A stretch of DNA of 64,000 nucleotides, taken from the NCBI RefSeq assembly GCF_963678635.1, contig NC_087069.1, positions 4,476,166-4,540,165 on the forward strand, given 5' to 3'. Of the stretch, positions 47,201 through 60,943 are shown piece by piece. The notes below the pieces were generated by a model that was given only the letters and a program-made list of their open reading frames with translations, searched no databases and had not been told where the DNA came from. Within the stretch, counting starts at the first letter, position 1. Each line of letters starts with the position of its first letter. The position numbers were made by a program, and so were the translations under genes. The stretch comes from Symsagittifera roscoffensis. Lineage: Eukaryota > Xenacoelomorpha > Acoela > Convolutidae.

Positions 47201-50200
47201 TACAACCCCTTCGCAAAGGACCATACCAAATAATTGCCAAACCCACTGACGTAACATATAAAATCACCGATTCAGACAAAAAAGAAATTGTTCAACATCG
47301 GAACAATCTATTGAATTACTACCCAAAAGAATACGCGCTACGCGAATTAACTCAATTATATTCTTTCACAGGTTTGAAAGTTATTCAAAATCACCCACAT
47401 ACGGAAAAAGAAATAAATGAACAAAACGACATTCATCATGGAAAACAAAACACAAAACCAACTACAACCCAAAACAATACAAAAAAGCTAGATCAAAAAA
47501 TATCTCAAAAAGAAAGGAAAAATAGGAAAATGATAGAAAAAGTTTTACCACAAGAACAAATCGAGAAATCAGAACATAGAGAGTCATCACGACTTAGAAA
47601 TCAAAAACTACAAAACATTCATCCCACAATCTAAAATATTGAAGAAAGTTGAATTTCAAAAACAACTTTAATTTTCAAACTAATAATCTTTGCACCTCTG
47701 GATCATTTTGAAATTTCGTTTTTCAAAATAACATGCTGCAAACACGCAAAAATTCTAGTTCAAATTTAGCCAAAAGGATTCATTCAATCCGTCACCTTCT
47801 ATAACTATAACACCAACCTATTAGCCGAAAGATTTTCAACTCCAGGCATATCTATAACTATAACTTTGCAACCTCCAGGTCCAAAATAAGCAACTTGCTA
47901 AAACTTGACAACTAAAATAAATACCACCATAATATTACAACCCTCCCCTATCTAATAACGCAAAGATCAACAATATTTTCCCAACTCAGACCTCAAAAAC
48001 CCTCTAACCAAAAATCACAAATTAGCCTAAAGTACAAAAGGACCATAATCATTTAGCCTAAAGTACAAAATTCTCAAAAATACCCCAGATCATCTGACAA
48101 ATAACAATAAAGCAAAGAAGATCTCCCGAACACCATAAAATTAGCCCCCAACAACTTTTCACAAAACTCAACCCACTTGTCAAAAAATCAATAAATAACT
48201 CGACCACACTTAAAAATTGCCCCAAACAACAAAAAATATTCGACCAAGAAATTATTTCTTAAATGCTCTTCTCTCGACCAGTCAATATCTTTAAACATAC
48301 AATTTTCAACATTTTCATAAACTTTTTCACAATACTTAAACTTTTATTCATATTTCTCTTAGATACCTTTGAAGCTTTTATAATAATTTTAATCATTTTT
48401 TGCAACATTTTTTAAATTTTCTACTCCCTATTTGAAATATATCTCCAACTTTCCCAAATCATTGACCATATTCACAGGTACGATAACCCAAAGTTTATTT
48501 AAATGATACGAACAATTTTTAGTAGATCAGATATTTTTTTACTAATTGTAATTTTCATAACATTTTTATCATCCCTAATATTGACAATGTGCAAATGTAT
48601 AAAAAAAGGCAATAATCACATTCGCCTTAGCAACAATCCTTTTAATTCTCTTCCTTGAAGAATACTACAATAAACGTAAATTTTTTCACTAGGAAAAATC
48701 AATCAGAATACCTTCAAAAATTGCTAACTAACAATCACACAAACAGTCTTCACCGACATCATCCCAAGAAAACCCGACAATACCTACAACTACCCAAAAC
48801 CCCCAAACATCCACACGAATTTCTTTCCAAGATAACCCATACACTTTTGAAGAACGACACGCTCGCTTATCCGAACCATTAGAACCAGTTCAGCGACAAG
48901 CACCCCTAAGTGAACCAACATATAACTTGTACCCAACATTACCACAAGAATTAAGTAGAATAAGAAACATTAGTCAAAACCAAAATACAGTTGAAATAAA
49001 TAGACAAATTATACATCCACGACGAAATAGAAATTTTCAAACCCCCCGAGTCCATTTTGATATACCCCAATCACCAATTACCCCAGAAAACCCAAATAGC
49101 ACATAACCAGAAACCCCTATACTTCTTTCACAACGTAGCACGTCAAGTATACCCTCAGATTACTTAGGTTCAACACCAACATCTGAACAAATACGTGACA
49201 ATCCCTTTAACCCCCCAATCAAACATCACGACTACCATATTGGACAACACACTCATTCACACAAGGTGAACCAAATTTAATAAATGACCCAATAGATATT
49301 TCTACGGATACAACAACATCATCATCACTACCAGAAACATTATCACTACCATCAACACCATCAATAAGCCAGATTTCACCGACGCCTTTCCCCCTAAATT
49401 TTCCAAATAACCTCGACGTTAGATATCGAGAACAATCATCAACAAATATCCCTTTAAGATTAGATTGGAACACGTTCACAGCACCCCCACCATTATTTGG
49501 ACAACATCCAGAAAGTGACCGACTCCACAATTGGGCACTCCATAGACTACAATATAGACAAGACATCCACGAAGACATTCGTGACCATAACATCCAAATA
49601 CTCCAACAAAATAGCCTACAATTAAAATTCGAAATCACGGTTAAACTTAACATCATTGTTCAACCTCCATACCCATTAGACCCACCTAATATAACAGCTC
49701 AATCGCTACCACCACCATTTATAACAACTGAAGTAATACATAAATACGACAGATATACCAAAAAGACAATTGGTTACATCACATTTTATAACCCATATTC
49801 AGGATTATCATACACATGTATATTCTAAAAATATTGATACTTCAACAAATCTTTTTTTCAATATTTTCCGACCAAAACACAAATCCTTCTCCCAACATTT
49901 CAAGTAGCAAAAATACACGCTCGAATGATAAAATTTCCGGCTAAATATTTTATACAATCAATTCCATATGAAAAAGTCAATCCATCACGAAAACAAAGTA
50001 ATGATTTTCGAAATCTCCATAATATAGAAAATAAATTAACACGTTTCCAAATATACCAAGAAACAGAAATCGCATGTAAATACAGAAACCCATTTTACCA
50101 AACACAATTTTCTGAAATACTAGTCGAATACGAAAAAGGTTTTGACATGACCACTGGAAAATTAAAAATTGACCCTTATGCCACAGGTCACCCTCTACAC

Positions 50201-53200
50201 GAAGGAACATCATATATACCAGTTAACTTTCAAAAAAGAAATGGTCAACCTGGTGGAAAACTAAAGCCACATGACACCAGAAGCACACGTTTACAAGAAC
50301 TATCATTAATGAATAACACTTATTTTGGTAATATCCACTATGATATCCACTTAGATATGAAGTTAAACTACACGATTAGTCGAATTTTTCAAGAAATGTC
50401 ACTCTCCGAATTAGAAACACTTCACCAACTATGAAAATTAGAAAGGACACAAATCCTACAATCACTCGCACTAGCAGTATTAAAAATACCCTACGCAGGA
50501 TATTTATTATCAGGAAAGAGATCAAATTTTCTAGACTACGAAGGAAACATTTTATGGTTTTATACTTGTACCAAAAAAGTATCACCACTATATGTTTTTG
50601 AAGGTAAACGCTGCTATAACAGAATCCCTATCTTTTATAAAAAAAAATACATTTTGTTGACACACTTTCAAGACGAACATATTTTTGGGATACCGCAGTC
50701 CCATGTGGATCAGAAAATAGCCACAATGTAGTACAATTGAACCCTGATGAAGATAAATATTATATTCTTACTCCATACCCTACGTTAATGCAATCACTCA
50801 AAAAGTTTTCACCCGAAAGCATCAGAGCTATTGCTCGTAATCCAAATATTGATTTACAATCAATTAGTATTTATTCAAAATCAGATATCCAACACCACAT
50901 TAGAACACAACAATTCCAAGAATTATTAACACAAATGGACACTATACAAAGACAATCAATTGACCAAAATTTACGCAAACTTGCCGAAACCGCAGGATTT
51001 GCAGATATTTATACACAAGATTATAGCGGATATTTTAAAGACATTAAAGACTATATATATCTAAACGGTGAAAAATACAGACCACAAGATGTTTCACCTA
51101 TCAATATTTTTAGCTTTGTTACACTAAAAAATGAAATTCTTGATTTTCTAGGATGGCCCTATTACATCTTAGAAAAATTAACTATTTTATACGCAATGTT
51201 TAACTTTATAGGATTTCTTTTTTCACTTTTAAAAGGAATCTATAATACATGCGCTATACACACTCAAGTAAATAGACAAGCAAGTGTAGCACGCATACTA
51301 TTTGCAGGATTTTTTGGAATTTTTTCATCATCAATAAACAAAATTCTTTAAGACGCACAAATAAAAGAATACAACACAAAAATAGCAACAAGACAGAACA
51401 CATACGATGAAGAACATAACAATGTAGACATAACGCCATCCATTATTACTAGTCCCACGAAATTTTCGAAATTTAGCAATAACACATAATCCAAATTTTA
51501 GACCAACCATATCACAAAGTCCCATTCAACATATAATGACACACCATTCACTAGATGAAAATACATATGAACAAATTATAGAACAACCCCATACCACCGC
51601 TTTTCAGTCTCAAAATAATAATTTTTTTAGCCCACGATGAGCCGACAACTTGGATCCCTACACCGCTCAAATTCCCACCCAACCAACCTCAACACTCCAA
51701 TTACAATAATTCCACTTTTTGCTTTCCCGCCACCCGATTTCCCAACCAATAATGTAACATCAGGCATGAATTCAGACACTAACTCACATATCTCAGTTTT
51801 ATACTCCATTTCACAACTCAATAACCCAAATATCGAAACCCCCGATGAATTTGCAGACTCTGAACCATCTCCATCCAATAATTTTCAAACCAACTCATCA
51901 GTTTTTTCAAAACCCCCTTTTCAACCAATCCCACCAAATAACCCACTCCCATCCATTTCTACACCCTCTTATGCTTCACAAGTCACCCCAACCTACTCTT
52001 CATTTCATTCAGACCGATCATCCAATTCTCCAGATACTCCCCAAATCTCCCAGGAACTAGATAATTTTATCACCCTACAACAACAACCCTTCCACCTTGA
52101 AAACCCCACTATAAATCAGATTTCATCCACAAAAGAATCATCAAACCCACCTACCCCTACACCCTCTTCAGCTTATACCGCATCATTAGCACCATCATCC
52201 ACATCCACCGAATCATCAAATAGCACTAATAGAGCTTATCGCACTTTCAAAAGAAAATTCCCGAACCATCCATTCCCGACCAAACCAGGAACAGCCTGCG
52301 AATATATTAATCACCCACACCACACCAACACTAAAAATTTTCTAGCAATCACCTTACCCTCATTCCCACAATATACTTTAAACACACCTAACGACACTAA
52401 CGACACACGTAGTTTTGTAGATGAACATGTTTTAATGCCTACACTTCACTGGACAGCATATTACCATTTTACTAATCCCCTTTGCCTGCCACTATCAAGT
52501 ACTCATAACGATATAGAAAAGAATAAAGATATGCTATATAGACTCACCGCAACACTAACACCTAGACAATTTACTTATATAGGATATAAAAAATCACTAA
52601 AAACATTCACTGCACCCCGAGCTAACGAATTTACTATAGAATATTACGACCATAATATCATTCGAGTTAATCAAGACCAATTTCTAGACGACGAACGCTT
52701 CGCTAACCCACAACTAACAGAAAAATTCTTCATCAAAACATCATATGTATTCACACTTAATAGTTTTGATAGAAAATATGATCACATCATTTCTGAAGCA
52801 CTCAATGATATTCAAGCTTACGAAAGATTTAAAGAAAAATTTCACTTCCTTGCACCACATGAACGCGATTTGCACTGTTCACACGACATTATGTTACGCA
52901 CTAAACAGACTCATACATATACATACTATCGCTTCATACAAAATCATTTTGATTTACATACTCCGTCAAGACAACCACACCATCGTTTTCAGTTTCTTAA
53001 CTCAAAGTACACTTCACCATTTTTTCTTAATTTAACCTAATGCATCAAAGATACTAACCTCCACGGCATCCTCCGCAATTATGACCCAGTGACACAAAAG
53101 TAGATATTTTGTCCCATCACGAAGACCTTTAACGCCGAAGAATCCAGACCCTTCCTTATCCCACATGATTTATCCAACCTATAGAAATCCCAATATTAAA

Positions 53201-56200
53201 ATTTATTCACAATACTAAATATAATCACAAAACATATAACCTCATTCAAAACACACCTCATGAGTTTGCAGTAGGCACTGAAGAACTAAAAACCATTAAA
53301 GCACTTCAATTGCTTTGGCCACTGCTTCAAACTAAAAACATCATACGCATGCTAGCAAAATTACTAACAACTTCGGACATAGTACACGACATCTTTCCCC
53401 ACGGCTTTTTCCCAGACGATTAACAGGTAAGTATAATTTAAAAATATTCTTAACTAATAAATTTAAATTAGTACTAACCATTCTTAATTCATGTCTCTTT
53501 TACATTTTTAGTCTTCATACCACGATCATCTCAAAAAACAGAAAAGAAAAATAAAAAATGAACTTGTTAAAATTCTTCTAAACTTCATTAATATTTTACA
53601 CAAAGTAATATGATAAAATTCATACCAAATGTAGTAAATTAATTTATAAATTGTTTTCCCATAAAGCAGTAAATTATTACGATGAAAATTTATAACTTTA
53701 AATTTCCCCCAAAACTAGCAGTAAAATTGAAATTCTATGTAATAAATTGAAAATGCAGTACTAACTTTTTGATATTTTCATTCACTCGCACAGGAATTCT
53801 ATCCAAACTCGCACAGCTCGCCCACGAAGAATTGTTTAAATAATGATTTTAAGTTTCAAGTTTTCACACTCAACAACTCTAACAAACGATAACAAGTTTC
53901 AAACTTTCCTTTAACCCGGTTGCAAAGGAATTATATACTAAACCAAACTAATCAACGCAGCTTACTAACCACCACAAATCATAAAAGAACAGCATGACTA
54001 AGAAAAAGAAAACCAACGGTACCCAAACCGGATTAACCTAGTTTAAGACTGGATAATTTATTCTTTTGAAGACTATTATAAAGTCTAAGAAAGAAATAAT
54101 AAAACACAAAAAAGTCGCAAGACAAACCCATACCAAAAACAATTTGATTTTTGAAAAAAGGACACAACCAAAGTAACATAAGAAAGACCAACATAAACCC
54201 AACTTAAAAAGTTATCACATAACAGGACCTCTCAAAGAAACAGCACGAAATCATACTCCCACTCCTGGCCTAGCCCACCAGAGAGGACGTCCTGAGCATG
54301 CTCTATAGCCGGCCTAACCCACCGCGCTACATCCACGCTTTGTGACCACACTTCTGTTTTTAATAAGAGGTACTCAAGGGTGAGTAACTCTTCAAAATAA
54401 CCGAACTAAAACAAAACGCTTTTGTGAAAACAACTAACTAAATTCATGATTAAAAAACCGAACTAATATGATTTTATAAAATGTAAATCATACCTTGCAG
54501 CATTTAGATCAACACACAACAACAAAGACGAACATCCAAAGACAAAATGATCCCATCACACTCGAACAAGAATGGCTAACCACAACCGATATGCCGTCCA
54601 CAATCACAACTCAAAGGATTTAGAGTACGACTTGACTTCGCAGAAAAGGACTTCATTGAACTAGACCAATGACCACCTCGATGTTCAAGTATACGTACAG
54701 ATCCGAGTTACGAGGCTTCCCTTCCACACACGATCTCCACGCCATTCCCAGACGAGGTTGAACACAAAACAAGTTCTCTACATAATACAGAAAAACCCGT
54801 CATAGCAAACCATTTTGAAATCAGATTGATTTCATTGGGGAACACAGTCGTTGTCACAAGACGACCCAACGATTGATATCCCTAACTCCAGCGTCCTGGA
54901 ACTTCTTTAACAAGAAGAACCGGACAAGAGTATGATGTTCGCCAAATACCAACGTTCATCATCCATCCTTTAAATTGCAGAAAGATAATTCTAAAAAACT
55001 CTGTAAAACCCGGATGGGTGGAACCTGATCTAAGCTATATTTTATGATTGGATAAATTAGATATTTTACCACTGTAAAGTATTTAATATTAACCAATCAT
55101 GATCCATCTAACTAACAACCCACTTATTTGTAAGTGCTGAAATTACTTGTAATTTCAGCACCAGAGAGATTTGAATTTAACTTAGAAATTAGTTGTCTCT
55201 CCAAGAGAACTTCAGCAGCCGCAACAAACCAGTATACCCTAGATCTATTGAGCCTAGCAGAGATTAGTTAAACACCCTGAGACTAGAAAGTATAAGAGTA
55301 AGATTAGGATCGGTATTAGACTAAGAAGTTGCACGAATCTATCCGGCCGAAAATAAGATAGCGTGACGAGCAGACGGTGTACCCTATCCGAAATTACTCT
55401 ATGAGTTAACCACATCGGCCATAACTCATTAGGGCCTTTTGGAAATCAGAAACTTCAAAAAATCCAAATTTTAAAAGATTTTGTTTTCGTTTTTCTAATC
55501 GTTTTTTACTAAATAGTTTTTCAATTTGTTTTTTTTTCTATGACTGTCATTTAAACCTAATCTCTTAGTTTTTCGTTCAGCTGCTTTTATCACACCACGC
55601 CGAAAAAACGACACCAATTTGAAAAAAAAAACTTTTTTTGTTTTATTTTCTAAAACTATGGTCGAAACACTCTGTGCTACTTGCGTAGTAACCTTCTATC
55701 CATGTTTATATATGTTAATCGTTTATGTCATTACACTGTGGCCTTACTCGGAGCGTATTTTGGTCATTTTTCTATGGTAAGCAGTAAAACATTGCAACAG
55801 ACAGAAACAGTTAAAACAGACAACTGCCGTTCTCAGAATGTTTTCACATGCAAACACGATTTTGCAGACAGCTTCGAATCAAGCTGGTTTGAAGTTTGAA
55901 CCTTGCAGGCAAAATTGTTCAGAAATGGTAGATTACTCTTTTCAACTATTTTTGCATGTTCCAAATTTTTGCAATTCCATCTTTTTCATATCTATTTGTG
56001 TTATATTTTAGCAAAAAGTATGAATTTGTATGATTAGTATTTTTTCATAGACTTAGTTTATGGAATTGTATGATTAGCATTTTTGGTCTATAGAGGTCAA
56101 CCCGGGATGATGAAAAACCTCTCAGTCAATAATGATGCTAAGAATCCTGGGCTCTCAATTTTAATAAAACTGCATTCACAATCTTACCGAGATTTCCGAT

Positions 56201-59200
56201 GTTGAACATGTTTATACGATGCCAATTTTCACGGATCAAATGACTAAATTGCTCTTCGTTTTCCTTCTGCAAGACAGCTTCTGCTTCCAAATGGGCTATT
56301 CGAGCAGGATCTTCATAATCATGTTCAGTGAAATCATCATCATTAAACGCTGTTCTGTACCCAAAAAGGCAGTAGTACGGACTAAACAGAACGTTAAAAT
56401 AGTTAAAAACGTTCATCAAGGACAACAATGCCGTACCCAGCGGATTTTCTGTACAATATATGAAATTTTTTAATTCTTACATAAGTTGATTCTCAAATGA
56501 GAAAATTTTTATTTGAAATGAAAATTTTTGTTTCAGGTTTCGATAAGTTTTTGAAATAACCCTGAAATCCGAGTTGTAGATCTGAAATTAGATGTGAGAA
56601 ATTCTTTGATAAATTACAATATATGCATTTCGAGCAAACAATTGAGGTTTTATACATTTGTATTTTACATTTGTATTTATATTAATTAGCGGTAAAAAAA
56701 CAATTCCACAAACAAATTTTTTCTTAATTGAATTTTTTGTTCGGCTGATTTTAAAATTTTTGCAAAAAATTGTTAAAATACCCGCACTGAAGTTTCATGG
56801 ATAATAATCGATTATATTGGATTTTCATTGTCAGTCTTTTTAAAATAACAAAAGTAATCGATTATAATTGATTAAAAATATATTATAATGATATATATTT
56901 TTTAAGTAATAATAATTCCAATATAATCGATTATAATCGGTTACAATCGATTATTTTCAACTTATTTTCAAAAAATTTTATCAAAAGAAAACTAATCAGT
57001 TTCAATCGATTAAAATGGATTAAAATCCATTTATTAACATCTTTCGATGTGAGGTTTTCATTTTTTCATAATAACATTAAACTTAAGTTAGTGATTCTGT
57101 TCTCTCGCTAAATTTTAACTCTTTCCTATTTTCAATCGCGTTCGAGGAAATTTTTTAAAAATCACGCTTTCTTTTGTGATTTTTTTACCCCACAACAACC
57201 CCCGATACACCACTCCAACCCCCCCCCCCCCCCCCCCCCCCAAGCATCACCATCTGATAGGTAATTATGTAGTATGGGTAACCGTGTGGGGGGGGGGGGG
57301 GGGGGGAGATGCGGGTGTCGTGAGGCAGACCCCACACCAACCCACCCCCATACCGCCCCTCGCGTTCACACTAGATGAACGTGTTTGTTCGAGTTTTGCA
57401 GAAATTTGCAATAAGTAGTGTCATTATTTACAAAACTATTCATTTTTCATGGTTTTCATGTACAAAAAATAATAATTATTTTGAAAACAAAAATAGATTA
57501 TAACCGATTATAATGGATTTTAAAGAATTTTTTTTATCTTTCAAAAAGAATTGATTAAAATGGATTAAAAATCTATTAAGTTGTATAAATTTGCCATGAT
57601 TGTCGATTAAATAGGCAGCATTTCAGTCATCAAAATCCATTATAATCGGTTTTTATCCATGAAACTTCGGTTTTCAATGTTTATCTCATCTTTGGGAAAC
57701 AAATTTTAGTAGTCTCCATTGTGAGATCTTCCTGAGTACCTTCTAGTAGATAGCAAAAGCTATTTAGAACAAAAAAGACCTAAAATAGCGAAAAATGTGT
57801 CAGAACCTTTGATTTTTCATATCTGAAATAACCAAGAAAAACAAAATTTCAGATCTGAAATTAGATTTGAACAAACGCATTCTGAAAGTATCCAAGGGTT
57901 ACTTTGATATTTCAAAACCCATTTCTGATCTGAAATTTATATCTGAAAAAGATTTTTTTAAGATCTGAATTAGAGCATTTACTAGGTTTGGGCTCGAAGA
58001 CTAAATTTCAATTCGCTAACGTAATTTTGCAGGCCAACAACAATTCAACGCACATTAAAAAATTATTTTATAACACTTTGATAATCAATCAGAAACTCAC
58101 TAACCTGTTTTCTGTTTTGCTTTTATTACAAAAAATTTGCGTATCATAAAATAACTTTATAAATCTATACATCTATAAATAATTTTAAGCATCAATTTGA
58201 AATGTTCTTGAGGAATTCTTGCGTAAACTCGAATTGTTGTGGTTGAACAAAGACTCTAATTGAATGAAACATATGACCGGTTTGAAGTGGTCGAGTTATG
58301 CATCAATTGACAAAAGCGACCGACAACTAACTCTCGACACAGGTTTATACAGTGACCCTGCACCGACAATTTCTGGTTTAATTGACTAAAATTTTGTCTA
58401 TATAACCGATTATCATGGCAAACTTAGACAACGTAATGGATTTTTAATCCATTATAATCAATTTTTCACTAAATTAAAAACTGATCATAACCCATTATAA
58501 TCGATTAAAAACTATTTTCGATTTTTCAATAATTATTTTTCGATTATTTTTTTGGATAATTTTATTCCTTTTTTGCAGTTTTCTGCGAAAGGCCAGCACG
58601 AACGAATATGCACATCCACATAATCACGGTTCACTAGCCCCATGCCTCCCACTATGCTCCCCGTGCCTCTTATCCCGCTACAACTCCTACGCTTCAGCCC
58701 CTCCCCTATGTCCCCCACTCACCCAACGCCCCCCCCCCCCCCCCCCTTATGCCCCATACCGCCACGTCTTCTCGCTATGCATCGTCCCCTTTTACACCTC
58801 CCCCTTGCGTTTACTCCAACAACCATCAAACACTTTCAACAAACACCCCACGCCCAAGACTATAAAACATCCACCCCACCACCCACTAGAATTAGTAACT
58901 TTTGGGTGGGAGTTGATTGTGGGGATATATGGTAATTTGTAGGGTTTGCAAAAAAAATTGAAAAAAAAAATATATCGAAAGTTTGCACGTAATTTATTAT
59001 AAAACGCAATTGAAATAACAAAAAGTTGCAAAATTAACGAGACCACAAAAAATCTAATTTAGGTTTAAATTTAATATGATCAAATGAAATTGCACACAAA
59101 TAGAGAAACAAAAATGAATGTATTTCCTTCGATAAAAATGATTATGCTTTGTTTGATAAAACTTTTTTGAAAACAAATTGAAGATAACCGACAATATTTC

Positions 59201-60912
59201 AATGAAATAGATTTCTTTGCTTCGGAAAAAGTTAATGTTATAATCCATTTCTAATCATCTATAATAAGTTATTTTCAAATTTCAGAAAAACATACTGTAA
59301 AAAAGCAACAAAAACTAATTATTTTTCAGAAAAAATACGTGTGGGTTGATTTCAGTTAACCGGGCACAACTCTTAAAATTTGAATTTTCTGAGCAACATT
59401 TTCTCTTAAAATTTTGTCTACTCTTGATACAATTTGAAAAAACGCGTTCAAATATTCGAATGTTGTTTGTTCTGTCCAGTTAATTGAAATCAGAAGAGTA
59501 AACAGCCATGTGAGGTACAAGTTGCCTTTTTTATTTCAACGAGCAAATCTACTAATTTTTTCTCTAATTAGTTTTAATGGCGTAAAAAAGCGAGTATATC
59601 CGAACCAGTTTTGGAGGTGTCCTTGCCACAGATACATCCTCGCAAAGAATATATAGAATTTGAACTATGGTCTCGAAACAACTTGATGAGCTTGACTTTT
59701 TCTTCATGCCGTACAACAAAAAACTGGCAAAAAAGGCTTATGCGTGGTTTTCTCCGATCATCGATATGAGGCAACAAAAGAACTGTTTTATTATGTTTTT
59801 GGAAAAACTACTGCTCTGAATCTGCGCAGGATTCTCAATAGAAGTTACGCTAGCTCTAAATTTTGTCAATTAGCTCCGTTAGTTAGCTTAGCTCTGAAGT
59901 TCTGGTTCCCAAAATCTTTCAATGTCTGTGTCTTTCAAAGTCTGTTTTCAATTCCGGATCAATTAACTATTTGAATCTTTTTGTCTTTCGTTTTTCAGCG
60001 GTATTGAGAGTGAATGAAGCTCATCAGATTCCGAAATAGCTATTTTCAGCCCATCATTCAAATTCCACAACTATTACTAATATACTCACTACCTTACGCC
60101 GTCAAAGTAAATTTTCTCAGTTTCTGATCCGCTGGCGTTTTGCAAATAACTTAAACTGTTTTTCGTTGAAAATATTTATCTTTTTCTGAAGCCATTGCAG
60201 AAAATTCAGCAAAAGCGTGAAAAAAAAAAACGTTCATTTTCTTGTTGAAACGGAAAAGTTTCACCTTTTTATCCTGTGACGGTTTTTCGATCAATCTTAC
60301 GAGCTGAATAGTTGATGCACTAAGAAGCCACCTAAACCCACTGACCACGGAATCAGTTAATTTTTAGCAGTTAAATTGCAATAATAACTTCGAAAAGACA
60401 ATAAGAAAAGATTGTAAGAAATAATGGATTTTGTAATGGATTTTGAGATTATATATGAAAGAAAGTTTTGTAGGATCAGTAAAAAATTTTGTTTTCAATG
60501 TATTGCGTCGTGTCAATTTGAGTTTGTAACAATTTATGACGGCAAAATTTTTGAAAACAAAAATCAATTTAACGCTCTGAGATTCCATGGAAAATGGAGA
60601 AATAGTCGAAATTTTTGGATTAAAGATATAGGAAATATAGTCAATTATAATTACTCTGTAGGACCATGCATTCTATTACTATATTACGAGATATAAAAAC
60701 AACAGCAATATACAACAACCGCTATGGATGTTAAGCAAAATAATTGGTATATATTTTTTCTGTTTCTCTGAATACATGTTTTTTTTAAACTTTTTAATGG
60801 TATAGAATCTGTAGACTTCTGCAAAAATTATAGTTCACGTTGTTTTAAGCGCGTCCTGCTCATTTTCAATTTCTAAACTTACTCACACTTCTATATAAAA
60901 CTCATATCCTTC

Positions 60913-60943
<31 letters not shown>

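Larger units (their letters stand above)
37945..55428 (+). mobile_element. Full-length Ty3/Gypsy-type LTR retroelement with env, copy 2 (17,484 bp, degenerate)
   Basis: Bounded by two 410-bp LTRs with TG...CA ends and TTAG duplications. Order: LTR, leader, two small basic or acidic ORFs, gag, protease, RT-RNase H-integrase, conserved spacer, two small membrane ORFs, Ser/Pro-rich ORF, env, 599-aa-type ORF, putative 87-nt intron, long 3' leader, LTR. By eye the LTRs differ at about 11 of 410 positions, so the insertion is not recent. Many stops, frameshifts and deletions are present (see the parts), so it cannot be autonomous. It lies antisense in an intron of the minus-strand host gene. At 17.5 kb it is well above the usual 5-9 kb of gypsy-type elements, because of extra 3' ORFs and long leaders. 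Confidence 0.93.

Noticed and set aside
60424-60696. 90-codon plus-strand ORF
   Set aside because: Isolated in an intron, AT-driven composition, no recognisable motif.
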